NCBI GenBank assembly: GCA_002812745.2
Contig: NCSJ02000094.1
Span: forward strand, 1-64,000
DNA from: Scytalidium lignicola
Lineage: Eukaryota; Ascomycota; Leotiomycetes
Direction of reading: 5' to 3'
Length of the DNA stretch: 64,000 nt
The notes beneath the pieces are model-generated. The model ran no database searches and was not told the DNA's origin. It saw nothing but the letters and a program-made list of their open reading frames with translations. The translations under genes and the position numbers were made by a program. Position 1 is the first letter of the stretch; every line of letters starts with the position of its first letter. Shown one piece after another: positions 1 through 10,204 of this stretch.

Positions 1-1532
1 CTAGAGGTTGGATTATGGCTAGAATGTAGATTTACCCGTGCTTGCTTCAGGTTCTAGTTCCTTTAGTTGTGCCTCAAAAACTCTAATAAGAATTCCCAAT
101 GCTCGTTCTTGATCGGTTGAGAGAACTTGAAGGCCATTCTCAAGTAACGCTGTGCAACAAGTAGTGATAATTCCGTTCAATTTTCCCTGAAACCGCAGAC
201 TTGAAGAGATTTGTTGGGATGATATCACGCCTTGCTCGAGTCCATAGGTGGCTGTGTTCATAGGCAGGGGTGGGTGTCCCATTGAATTGCATGACCTTTA
301 ACTAATTAGCCATCGCTTCAAGGAAGATGGCTCGCAGACGCTGGGCTGACCTTTGATATACAATAACACAATAACTCCATACCTTTGCACGCTCTCTGAT
401 GTCAATGTCATTATTTCGAAGTTTACATTTCAAAAACTCCTGGCTTGCAATGGGTTGATGCAAGCTCATCTGCATAGACATATGCAGCATTGTTCCGCTA
501 AGACGGTGGGCGATATCCATGGTAAGAGAAGCTGATGTGAACCTCCATGAGAGAACTAGTAGAAGAGCTTTGATATCGAGGATCGTATTCCGCTTGGATT
601 TGACACTCGACAGTGCTAGATCAATGATTTTTGGAGATATTCTATCTAGTAAGTCTGGGTCTTTAGGATAAGACCGACATGCCACACCAATCACGGCCCA
701 AAAAAGGAAAGGTGACAACCTAAAATATGCGTTTGGGGATATTGTGTGATCTAACACAGGCATGAACTGATCATATTCTAAGAAATATCTAAATCAAAAT
801 CCTTATTAGATGGTTGAATTCGAATCATGTTAGATAGCGTAAACAGTGATAGATAAAGAAAAACACACACACACACAATTGGAAAATATCACTGATTGTT
901 TCCGGCTTGATCAGGATGTCTTCTAGAGTTTGTGCTGTAGTCGGGTCGTTGCTCGGTAGTAAAGGTGTCACTGGTGAGGCCGTCCTCCTTGAAGTAAACA
1001 AGTCTTCGTTAGTTCGAGTTGGAGTCGTCTCATTTTGCACTGTATCCAGCCCAGGTGGAATAGCAGCGGCAATGTATGCAGGATCAACGCCAGTACTCGA
1101 TGTAAGAATAGATGGACTTTGAGAGTTCATTCCTAATCTTCGACGAAGTACGTCCGCCTCTCGCTCCAATTGAATCATTTTCCTGGAAAGGTGTCACGCC
1201 ACATCAGCAGTATCCAGATTGGAAATCGAGCTCGACTTAGCACACCTGCGTTTATGCTGCCTTTTGAAAGGATCTGAGATGACGCATTGCGCGTTCATCT
1301 TACGGCATCTCGAGCATGGGCTAGATGGATTGAGATATGCATCACAGCGGGCCTTTGTATTGTAAATTAGCCACGGGTACGAAGATACCAAATAATTGTG
1401 GAATTTTCCTTTTGCTGCCTGCAGTTGGTGCACGCCCTCTTTCCACGTCTTGTTGCATTCCTGATATCATTGCAGTCAGCCTCTCGCCCGCCGTTTTAGG
1501 GAGGGCACGCACTGTTCTAGAGTTTCACTCAT
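1..1532 (-). CDS. Zn2Cys6 transcription factor, truncated by left window edge
   Basis: DNA-binding fungal regulator with a middle homology region. I place the ATG at 1532; a 52-nt intron (1461-1512, CTGAC branch, CAG acceptor) brings a 7-residue first exon in frame with KRACTNCRQQK. The second half of the cluster, ARCDAYLNPSSPCSRCRK, starts at 1352. A 63-nt intron (near 1180-1243) joins KRR to KMIQLEREADVLRRRL, the usual short coiled-coil linker. Further introns lie at 789-876 (starting in a GT run) and 296-350 (AAAG acceptor), giving SDIFQLYFLEYDQFMPVLD and VYQRSCNSMGHPPLP, both typical of the family's C-terminal region. A GTAAAT donor at 35 suggests the last exon lies outside the window. 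Oddity: the intron inside the zinc cluster (1353-1408) begins GA, not GT, so the gene may be damaged. Target genes cannot be inferred. Confidence 0.8.
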
Positions 1533-2850
1533 TCCTATATCATATCACGTGGGCAATTTGGGTACATGTATCAGCTTGGCTCGGGATAAGATACGCACAC
1601 AATACTTGAGCACTCATTTCATGAAGAGTTGACAGTTGAGGTAAAAGAGGCGGAAAAGGGCGAGTTACGGCTAATTGTCGGCTCCCCGTTTCTACTACCA
1701 ATGGATCGATCACGTGGATCATTTCAATGCAAATGCCAAAGGTTCCATGAGCAATGTGCAGTAGAAAGGTAGTTATACGAAGATTGATTATCTAGATGTT
1801 GTGGGGACGACTATAAGAGTTTTATGGCGATATCCAGCAGTTATATAAACGATCTTAAGACAAAACAACTCAAAAAAGCCCAACCCTAAATCGAACCATT
1901 TCAGACAACAGGAGTGTGGCCGATTTACCGGCTTTTAATATTTTCTATTCAAAACTACAAAAGAGGAAAACAGTTTCTAAGATCTTCTGCAGAATCGGTA
2001 ATGATCACTTGTGGACCCCAGATCTTGAAAACAATGGCACTCAAAGCTGAGCATACTCGTCGCTAACCTCGATTAATTTGCGATATATGATTTAGCACAA
2101 CAAGTATATTATGTATTATTGTGTACTGTACTATGTGTTACAGGTGAACCGACAGTAAAAGAGTTTAAACAACTTATAAAACAATTTCCTTTTTTAAAGT
2201 CTTATTAAGTTAAAACATTATTTTTTTTTATATTAAAGTACAATTATATAATATAAAGTAAATACTAATAATAATGGCTTTTAGAGGTTAATTATAATAA
2301 TTATACTTGTTTTTAAGAAGAGAACGTTTACATTTATAACTTTAACCACTTAGCGCAGAATAGCCTTTAAAGGCTAGCCTTTTAACCTTAAACTTTACTT
2401 TAAAGTATTGTAAACAACTTATAATAAAAATATTACATTGTTTATTTTTAAACCTTTAAAAAGATACTGTAAATAAAACTCGAGTATAATATGCTTAATG
2501 AAGAAGTTAAGCTAATATAAGTTTTATATACTAAGTTATGTTATAATCATGTAATATTGTAATAGCTTCAGTTAAGGTTAGGCTAAAAATAACAGATCGA
2601 GTGCATTACTTAGAGTAACAGGTAATAGCGAAATTTGACTTTAAAAAATAAATGGTCAAAGATTTAACATTGTTGCAATTGCAATAACTAGAGTGCGTAC
2701 TTCATGCTATACTAAGCAGAAGTTGCGTGTTAGTTGAGCGAACTAGATATTTTGACAATTTGACTTTTTTGAGAGGAATTGATCTTTTGTCAATCACATA
2801 TACTGTTGTAGACTTTAGGTGGAAATGTTTATCTTTTCTCTAGGGCTAAT
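1533..2850. other. Intergenic; A/T-rich relic from about 2090
   Basis: No gene is supported. Bases 1533-2090 have ordinary composition and presumably contain the promoter of the minus-strand regulator. From about 2090 to 2620 the sequence becomes strongly A/T-rich with frequent TA steps, the texture of RIP-mutated repeat DNA elsewhere in this window, but no protein trace is readable. Confidence 0.4.
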
Positions 2851-3360
2851 AATGGAGGCTGGCGGTGATATATCCCGCATGACCACCAGCTAGATGATTG
2901 CTGCTGCTGCCATTGATAAACGATGGGTGGAGACAGCGCGAGAAGAGTTCAAAAAAGTATGCGGTTTCGCAGATCGCTTGCCTGAATTCAGTGACAGGCC
3001 AGATCTGCCCTATATCACAGCTGTTGTCAAAGAAGGGTTCTGCTGGCGCCCATTCGCGGAGATTAGGGTGCTACATGCACTCATTCAGGATGATGAGTAT
3101 AAAAGTTATAGATTCCCAGCGGGTACCGTTTTCACATGGAATGCACTGAATATAGCTCTGGATCCGAAGGAACACGATAGCCCTCTACGATTTTGGCCTG
3201 AACGATTCTTGAACGATGATTTGAACAATGTCTTAAAAGCTCATTGGAGCCTTGGAGCAGGTAATACAAGTTTCCTCGCTTTTTCTCAACCAGAAATTTA
3301 ATTCTAAATAGAAAGGAAACAGAATTGCTACTCTTTCCAGCGTAAAATCAAAACGGCATC
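2851..3360 (+). pseudogene. Cytochrome P450 relic (C-terminal half)
   Basis: A plus-strand trace of a microsomal fungal P450. It reads MEAGGDISRMTTS (I-helix oxygen-binding AGGxxS), then an in-frame TAG at 2891-2893, then MIAAAAIDKRWVETAREEF. The K-helix motif that should be ExxR reads KEGFCWRP, so the Arg is lost. The meander FWPERFLNDD is intact. The reading frame reaches WSLGAG, then a GTAATA intron donor. After it no FGxGRRxCxG cysteine loop can be read; the likely next exon gives NRIA where NRIC is expected. Upstream exons are missing. A stop, a lost ExxR arginine and a lost haem cysteine mean it cannot be active. Confidence 0.8.
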
Positions 3361-4358
3361 AATAAACAAAGTGAAGTACGAATGCCGTTACGTTGCACTA
3401 TACAACTAGAATATAAAGTAGCAGCCAGGGCATTAGTTTACAGAGGGCAGTAATATCCCTAGTAAAGCCTTGCGCATTATTGAGAAGATATACTATAGGC
3501 CTACGGCTGTGCTAACATACATTATATGAAGAAGCAGATATTAAAGAACTATACCTCATCGCTAGATATCCATTTCTACCTTTAGCCCTACAGGTTGCAC
3601 AATAATCATCAGGATTCATCCACCTTTGATCAGGAGTTGCCCTCTTTAACCACTCTGCAAAACAATATTCCAAGTGTTGATAATGTTCCTTTGAAGTCTC
3701 TAATCAATTTTCTGAACCTGGAGCACCAATGATGTGACCATGAGCTGAGGAAAGGATCTCTTTTTTTTGTTTTGGAGGTCAAGCCAAAATAGGCACAGTT
3801 AAGTAGTGATTAAGTAATCAAGGAAAAGACCACTCGGCAACATAGCGCAGTGCTTAATTACATTGTAATGCAAAAGAGAGCAGGAAGCGGAAATGGAGGC
3901 TCATGGTCAAATCGGAGGGCAAGGAAATGTGCAAAATGGAGCTTGTATGTTCCCCCAGCATTCTTCCCTCTCTGCATTCTCTTGCTTATATAGACGGCTG
4001 CGTGGCTAGCTATAGTTAGCGAAGGGGATATAGCCGTGGGTAATCCATCTTGCCGCTCAGCTATCTACGGCTGCTAAGGTTTGTAAGCCTGCAAAGAGAG
4101 CAATAAGGTAATAAAGACTGCAGTTTCTGCTGCTATTTCATGTTCATCATGAGAGAATGTCAGGGACTCGGGTGAACATTCTTGCCGTCGGTCATAGTCA
4201 GGCCGCAAGACGAGGCAGCCTTGTTCGCTGACTGGATTAGTCAACAACCTCTGATATCCTTCTATTAACTTTCAACCTTATAATCTCACTTCTTTCTCCC
4301 ATTTTTATTTTATAAATTTAATGATTTTCACTTGATATCAGACAATAAATCCCTCGCC
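3361..4358. other. Intergenic; promoter region of the DUF1295 gene
   Basis: No gene or repeat recognised across about 1 kb. The final 100 bases are pyrimidine-rich (CTTTCTCCC tracts), as usual just upstream of fungal start codons, so the proximal promoter and 5' leader of the next gene lie here. Confidence 0.35.
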
Positions 4359-5189
4359 ATGTCTTCTAAGCACGACAACCTCTCCCGCATCAAGCGCCCT
4401 TCTCCGCTCGGGACTACTATCTTCATTGGCCTCCGCGTCCTCGATCCTTTCCTACAATATGGTATCCTAGCCAAAAACCTCGCTGCACCTCTCTTTCAAA
4501 TCCTCCACATCTCCCCGATGTCTAGCACCGCACCAGTCATCGCGCACAACATCCCCCTCAGACACCTCATCCTCCTCACCATGACAGCCGGTAGCGCGTT
4601 CAAGAGCCTCTACTGGATCTCATATATCTCAAACGAAGAGATGCCTCCTAGAAATGCTGTCAAAATCTCCCTTTTCGAGTTCCTCCTTAATTCTGTTAAT
4701 TCAATTTTGGCGCTTACTGCTGCCTCTACTTTTTTCACGTCTCTTATTTCCCAGAATGGAAACGAGGTTTCACCAATATTAGAACTAGGGGCTGCATTAT
4801 ATATAATTGCACTCTCTACAGAAGTGTTCTCCGAGACACAAAGGAAGTGGTTCAAAGACGATCCCAGGAATGCCGGGAAGGTATTCACCAAGGGGCTGTT
4901 CGGGTTAGCGAGACATATCAATTATGCTGGCTATGTGGTGCGAAGGACAGCTTGTGCATTAGTGAGTGGTGGGTGGATTTGGGGAATAAGCGTTGGTGGA
5001 TTGTTTATCATAGATTTTGTGAATAGAGCTATTCCTGTCCTAGATGAGTACTGTTCAACTCGGGTAAGTGTATTACATTCGCAGAGAAACAGAAAGAGAG
5101 ATGAGGCTGACGTGAGACCACAGCATACTGTGCAGTGGGAGGCATATAAGAGGAAAGTACCCTTTAAGCTCATTCCTTGGGTATACTAA
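4359..5189 (+). CDS. DUF1295 / steroid-5-alpha-reductase-like membrane protein
   Basis: Small polytopic membrane protein of the DUF1295 family, related to isoprenylcysteine methyltransferase and C-terminal steroid reductase domains; the substrate is unknown. The ATG at 4359 gives MSSKHDNLSRIKR, followed by hydrophobic segments at about residues 15-50, 65-85, 105-130 and 140-165. The diagnostic block is TEVFSETQRKWFKDDPRN, then GLFGLARHINYAGYVVRR, and near the end YKRKVPFKLIPWVY. A 60-nt intron is present at 5064-5123 (GTAAGT donor, GCTGAC branch, CACAG acceptor). It has a length divisible by three and no stop, so an unspliced reading adds 20 charged residues not expected in the family. Spliced product: 256 residues, close to family length. 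Confidence 0.85.
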   Translation: MSSKHDNLSRIKRPSPLGTTIFIGLRVLDPFLQYGILAKNLAAPLFQILHISPMSSTAPVIAHNIPLRHLILLTMTAGSAFKSLYWISYISNEEMPPRNAVKISLFEFLLNSVNSILALTAASTFFTSLISQNGNEVSPILELGAALYIIALSTEVFSETQRKWFKDDPRNAGKVFTKGLFGLARHINYAGYVVRRTACALVSGGWIWGISVGGLFIIDFVNRAIPVLDEYCSTRVSVLHSQRNRKRDEADVRPQHTVQWEAYKRKVPFKLIPWVY

Positions 5190-5400
5190 GAGAACTTAGA
5201 TTGGAGCTGGATAGCATAAAAAATAGACAGGGTTCACTTAGTGCGTAATCAACAAGGCCTCAAGACCCTTCACGAATCTAACCCGTTACAATTATCAATT
5301 ATGCATTCAAGTAAACCTTGTATATTAAAACCTTTTTTTTTTTAATAAACATAAGTCTTATACTTGAAGTTATAAGCTTATGATTACCTATAATAACATA

Positions 5401-5529
5401 TTAAGCATATACCTACTGATCGGGAAACTAGGTTCCATTGCTCTATTATCTAACCTCTCAATATATATTAAGCATATACCTACTGATCGGTAAACTAGGT
5501 TCCATTGCTCTATTATCTAACCTCTCAAT
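5401..5529. repeat. 67-bp tandem duplication
   Basis: Two adjacent copies with a 67-base period. Both contain TTAAGCATATACCTACTGAT and the later block GGTTCCATTGCTCTATTATC. They differ mainly at one base (CGGGAAAC against CGGTAAAC). It lies 3' of the DUF1295 gene and carries no coding signal. Confidence 0.85.
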
Positions 5530-5630
5530 CCCAACCAACATTCTATTCCAGAAACTTCCGAACTACTTCTACACCGATTGATCTGTTAGAAGATATCTTT
5601 CTATTGTCAGAATTATTCGAATCACTCACG

Positions 5631-5840
5631 TCAAAAACGTGCCCACAGAGAGACCGGCATCTCCCTCAGCAGAGCGGATCCAAAACTAAATAAAAGCCCC
5701 CGGATGCCACCGCTGGCCCAGATCTGGCGGAAGGTATCTCTCATATTAGCGTATTGTTTCTGTGTGCCGAACCCATCACTCTGTATCTTCTTCATTACAT
5801 CTAGCGGGTGGCTAAACCTCCACATAGAGCGATCATCCAA
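5631..5840 (-). pseudogene. Mitochondrial carrier (SLC25-type) fragment
   Basis: Seventy codons matching the end of a mitochondrial carrier: HPLDVMKKIQSDGFG (the PxD start of a carrier repeat, followed by K), YANMRDTFRQIWASGGIRGL and FGSALLREMPVS (the conserved helix ending in the LLR.MP stretch). No preceding carrier repeats are readable upstream (5841-5916), and the frame stops soon after the last helix. It is a decayed exon fragment lying directly 3' of the kinase gene. The transported metabolite cannot be told. Confidence 0.65.
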
Positions 5841-5916
5841 CTTGGAAGTTCCAACTTTAAAACAAGCTTATCTTATAAACATAAGACAATGTGGCCCATT
5901 TCTTTAGTTGTTGTGC

Positions 5917-7071
5917 TCAGTGGCGTCTCTTCTTAGATGTTTCCTGCGCTTCTGGATTACCAGGCCAATTCCTCCGTTTTCGAATTCTCTGTGACTCCAA
6001 TGTTGATGACCTCAGCCTTTTCTTCCACAGCCCCATTGACTTGGGAGATATGCATTGGTTGATGCCACTCTGGGTCTCCTTGAACCTCCTCTCAGTCCAG
6101 TCGAATACGTTGTCGTGCTTAAATCCTTTACGAACGAACAAATTGCGGAAAAGTTTCCGCAAGTATGAATAGTCAGGTTTCTCATTAAATCCTAACGATC
6201 GCGTATACTCGATGTATGTTGCAAATTCGGCAGCAACACCCCTGCAGAGCTTTTTGGGAGATAGTCTCATCTTCATTTGCTTAATTAACTCCAGCTTTTC
6301 TTCCTCTGTTGCAGCCTTTAAACCCTGCCATGGGAGGGAACCACGAGCAAGATACAGTAAAACATATCCAGCAGATTCCAAGTCATCACCTTGGGATTGT
6401 TCTTTGTCCAACTTAGTAAACAAACAAATAACAAATTCAACGGGACACGTACCATGTCCAATGTGATTGTTGATACTCGCGAAGCAGCTGGTCCCGACAA
6501 ATTCGCATCCTTCTAGTCTCCTATGCCTTTGGGCGTCACGATGTTCCTTAGCAAGGCCAAAATCAACGGTATATACTATATTCCCTTGCTTCCCCATCCC
6601 CATCAAGAAATTCTCCGGCTTAATGTCACGGTGGATAAAGGACTTTGTATGAATGTATTTAATTCGAGAAATGAGCTGGTCGGCTAAGAGGAGGACTGTC
6701 TTGAGGGACAATTTTCGGTCGCAGTAGTTGAAGAGATCCTCAAGCGATGGGCCTAGAAGATCGAGGACCAGCACGTGGAAGTCGCCCTCCTGCCCAAACC
6801 ACCTGACGGACGGTATTCCTATCCCACCGGATAGTGCCTTATATGTCTCTACCTCCAACTTGAGTGTCTCGTGACAGTTGTGGATATATTCGAGCTTTAT
6901 GCCAACTTCCTCATCGGATAAGAGATCAGTCCCTACGTAGGTCAGCAGCTTCTTTCGATAGGAAATGTAAACATATGTGCCTGAGTACACAAGGCCGAAG
7001 CCTCCCTCGCTGATTTTGCGGTCAACGCGATATCTATTATCGATAAGGATGTCCTGGATGACCACCACCAT
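5917..7071 (-). CDS. Casein kinase 1-like serine/threonine kinase
   Basis: Protein kinase of the CK1 group. Visible are the glycine loop ISEGGFGLVYSG, the VAIK-equivalent VGIKLE (catalytic Lys), HRDIKPENFLMG (catalytic loop), VDFGLAKEH (metal-binding DFG) and the CK1-type GSLPWQGL. The basic C-terminus ends SKKRRH and contains IRKRRNW, probably a nuclear signal. Comparison with CK1 structure implies two introns. The first, 6933-6980, has a GC-AG border and 48 nt. The second, 6402-6452, has GTACGT, TTTACTAAG and an AAAG acceptor, and 51 nt. Removing them gives YSG-TDLLSDEEV and NHIGHEQSQGDDLES, and a product of 351 residues. Both introns are multiples of three without stops, so retention also leaves an open frame. 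ATG at 7071. Fungal genomes can carry extra divergent CK1 paralogues; this looks like one of them. Confidence 0.85.
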   Translation of the reverse strand: MVVVIQDILIDNRYRVDRKISEGGFGLVYSGTYVYISYRKKLLTYVGTDLLSDEEVGIKLEYIHNCHETLKLEVETYKALSGGIGIPSVRWFGQEGDFHVLVLDLLGPSLEDLFNYCDRKLSLKTVLLLADQLISRIKYIHTKSFIHRDIKPENFLMGMGKQGNIVYTVDFGLAKEHRDAQRHRRLEGCEFVGTSCFASINNHIGHGTCPVEFVICLFTKLDKEQSQGDDLESAGYVLLYLARGSLPWQGLKAATEEEKLELIKQMKMRLSPKKLCRGVAAEFATYIEYTRSLGFNEKPDYSYLRKLFRNLFVRKGFKHDNVFDWTERRFKETQSGINQCISPKSMGLWKKRLRSSTLESQRIRKRRNWPGNPEAQETSKKRRH

Positions 7072-7746
7072 AGTGAGTAATGTTCACCGTGTGCACACCT
7101 TGAGTTTGTACCTCCATCTGCCGACTCCTGTTGTACGAAAAAGTTCGAGTTACTAAGATAGTGGTTTCGATCAAGTGNTTTTTTTGCATCTGTTATCTAC
7201 AAAAAACCATCTCCTCCACATCGGACTAGTAATAATTTTAGTGATAATGTTGTCAAGGATATGTACAACGTAGTGGAATTGGTAGTTGTATTCAACTCTA
7301 TTCATAGTACAATAATTAATTGTAGGGTTAAGACCCCCACTTCCTAACCTCCTAAATTTAGGGCATAAGCACAATCGGATATCAAATCAAGTGATATCGC
7401 GTGCGCAGGCCACCGAGTAGTAGCTTGGTGGTAGCCTCCATTAAGGCTATCACTCACTAGGCTACAATGATTCACCGACTCCAAATACGTCTGGTTGCCT
7501 AGAATTGTTCTGTAATCGTTTTTTAAAGGAGCAATTAAATCTAATTTTCATGCACTTCAAGCCAATTAACCTATAATACTTACCGCCAACGTGACATACC
7601 CCGCTGTAATTGCAGCACGCAAAGGGTACGGTGTCTAATCTTTCGTTTCTACCTATTAATAACTAAATGGATGCATTTTAGAAGTCGCTAATTCAGATAC
7701 AGCAGGTAACCCCGACTAGCCCTGCCATCTTATTCCACCCTTGAAC
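7072..7746. other. Gene-free stretch between kinase and MITE
   Basis: No gene recognised. It contains an N at 7178 followed by a T run. The first 100 bases are presumably the kinase promoter. Confidence 0.35.
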
Positions 7747-8409
7747 AAGGGCTAACTTAAATCGAATCGTGAGTTACTTAAATCGACTCAAAATCGCCGG
7801 TGTCGGACATACTCGGACTATTACCTCCTATAGTAATTTATTAGTAATCTGACTATCCTGCTATGTCCTATATTTAAACGCTAAAACGCAATAACATATT
7901 CTGTTATATCAATCTTGTAGTATAAAGGACGCAGTAAAATGTGATGAGAATGATATTAAAGTACTAGACAAACACTGACGATTTAGGTTAAGCGTTAGAA
8001 ATGCCCTGAAATTACAGTGGCCTTCAGGCTATTAATGCCCTGTAATGCCTTATAATTACAGTGACTTTCAGGCTATTAATGCTTTATAATACCTTATAAT
8101 TATAAGGCTTTCAGGCATTACTTTCACCGAAAGCCTTACTCCTCTAGAAGAGTTATACGCTGATTTACCTGCGTTATTTACTTCAGAAACTAAAGAAGTA
8201 ATATAAAAAACTTAAGATTGTATTGAAATATTACTATAACTTTGAAAAGTTGTCAGATAATAAGAGTATAATTGATTACATTATGCAATCTCTTGTTGTC
8301 ATACTAATTTGTATGTGAGGCTAAGGTAGTGTTATGCCTGAGGTTGTGTCCGACACCGGCGATTTTGAGTCGATTTAAGTAACTCGCGATTCGATTTAAG
8401 TTAGCCCTT
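7747..8409. mobile_element. Mutator-like MITE with 63-bp terminal inverted repeats
   Basis: The ends are nearly perfect inverted repeats: 7747-7809 and 8347-8409, both beginning AAGGGCTAACTTAAATCGA when read inward, with a single mismatch seen (GTGAG against GCGAG). The 663-bp element has no coding capacity. The interior next to the left TIR, and the block CTGATTTACCTGCGTTATTT near the right end, recur in a longer decayed copy at about 41990-42480 that keeps protein traces. Long TIRs favour the MULE superfamily, but the expected 9-bp target duplication is not visible, so the superfamily is an inference. Confidence 0.8.
7999..8120. repeat. Internal tandem repeats of the MITE
   Basis: Three imperfect copies of a roughly 40-bp unit containing TTTCAGGCTATTAATGC and TTACAGTG. 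They decay progressively to A/T across the array and all lie inside the MITE. Confidence 0.6.
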
Positions 8410-8432
8410 ATTTAATTGCTTTGAAACTCATA

Positions 8433-9494
8433 ATTATGGAAGAACTTTGGTCATCGCCTCTAAGGGAAGGAGATCAAGGCAATTGGAAAAGTCCTGCTCG
8501 CAAAGTAGTTCGATACTTAGCATCTACTGGATTAACCGATGGCAAAATCTCCAAACAAACAGGTATTCCAAAAACAACTGTACGTCGAATACGTTTGAGT
8601 GATTCAAGTCGACGAGCTCATAAAATCAAAGGATTTCATCTTAAATCGATAACTGCCAGAGATATTCGACATATAATTCGATATATCCGATTTAATTATG
8701 GTACACATCACCTTACCTTTAAACAAGTGAAAGCTCAGCTTGGAATCAAAGCCTCAGCAAGAACTATTCGACGTGTACTTAAAAAGGAAGGCTATAAACA
8801 TTGTATAGCTTGTGCTCGACCATATATAACTCTAGATCAAGAGAAAAAGCGATTGAAATTCTTATATTCACACAGGTAGTAAGGGACTTCTGACTATGCT
8901 GCTACAAGGGAGGGTGGAGGAGATTAGAGGAAGGTTATATGGTCTGATGAATGTTCCTGGGAGCTTGGAAAGTCAGGAAGAGTATGGATTACTCGTCGAG
9001 TAGACGAAAAAAGGTATTTTGCCTGTGTTTGGTCTATATATTGTTCTAGGAGAATGTCTATAATGATATAAGGTGTTATCAGCTGGAATTATAAGTCACC
9101 ATTAATATTTCTTGAGAAACTCCTTGAACGAAAAGGAGTATGCTCAAAAGCCTATTTACAACAGGTCCTTGAACTTGTTGTTTTCCTACTATTTGACAAT
9201 CTTGGACCTGAGTATATATTTATGGAGGATAGATCAAAGGTTCATAAAGGACACTCTAGATTGCCTAAGCTACAGCATAGCATTCAAAGCTTTGATTAGC
9301 CACCTTGTTCACCAGATTTAAACACAATTGAAAGAGTATGGCGCTGGATGAAGGAAGAATTGAAGAAATTACCTTATGTTCCAAAAAACATAGAACAATT
9401 GAAGGTTGAGATCCAAAAATTATGGGATAAAGTAGATCCAAAAGATTTCAGGCATTATACAGAACGATTACCATGTCAACTTCAGAATCTCTAA
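8433..9494 (+). pseudogene. Tc1/mariner-type transposase, inactivated
   Basis: N-terminal helix-turn-helix part is open from ATG 8433: ARKVVRYLASTGLTDGKISK, IPKTTVRRIRLS, then a second HTH SARTIRRVLKKEGYKHC. After the frame stops at 8877 the DDE core continues with lesions: VIWSDECSWELG (first Asp), FMEDRSKVHKG (second Asp) and SPDLNTIERVWRWMKEEL (Glu), ending LPCQLQNL. Three stops sit where Trp codons are expected (near 8922, 9070 and 9298), the G-to-A pattern left by RIP on the opposite strand. The second Asp and the Glu are 33 residues apart, one short of DD34E. I did not find convincing terminal repeats; the 5' side abuts the MITE. Confidence 0.8.
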
Positions 9495-10204
9495 CTTATC
9501 TAACTACACATTCCTCCCTCACCCCTCCACACTAAACGAGCTTTCCCAAACTCGCTCGATTTCATGATTGATTTGCAAATACTTTCGGCTGCACAGACTC
9601 GGAAATCGCCACAATTTTAAGTCAGCCCCGGCTTTTCAGCCAATCCCGCCTTCCCAATCCCGGCCTCCTCAGCTTTTTTCGCGGGGTAACGTGCAAATTA
9701 TATATTTAGTCTCCTAGTCTCCTAAAGTACCTAACCTCATTAGGTGGTATCCAATGTGGCAGTCCCCTGACTTTTCTTTAGTGGAATACACTATTTTGCT
9801 ATCAAAAATGAAGCAGAGAGAGAGAGATTGTGGGGTATACTGGGCACTCGGATGGCTAGTATGCGCCTTCTACTTCTAGTTTTGCTTCTAGTCCCTTAAC
9901 TTACTTATTATTGCAATCTATCTTAGACGTTAACAAATCCACATTTCCGGGTTTGTGCCACTTGAGGCCAATTTATGTAACAATTAGCTCAAGCAGTGAA
10001 TGACAGGAGTAGCCCAAGAACAGAATCTACTAGACTATTAGACTATACAGAACTCGTTTCGAGGATGTCGAATGACTCCAGCCGACTTTTAGACTTATCG
10101 GTGTCTTGCTCTGGGATAGAGAGACAGAGCACACAGGATCATATGGATCTATTCAGACGTACGCTCACTCGTTCAAAATTTTCTTGTCATTGTCTTGTCT
10201 TTAT
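9495..10204. other. Gene-free stretch downstream of the arabinanase gene
   Basis: No gene recognised; includes a short AGAGAGAGAGA run near 9816 and ordinary-composition sequence. The 3' untranslated region of the minus-strand hydrolase probably lies at its right end. Confidence 0.35.
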
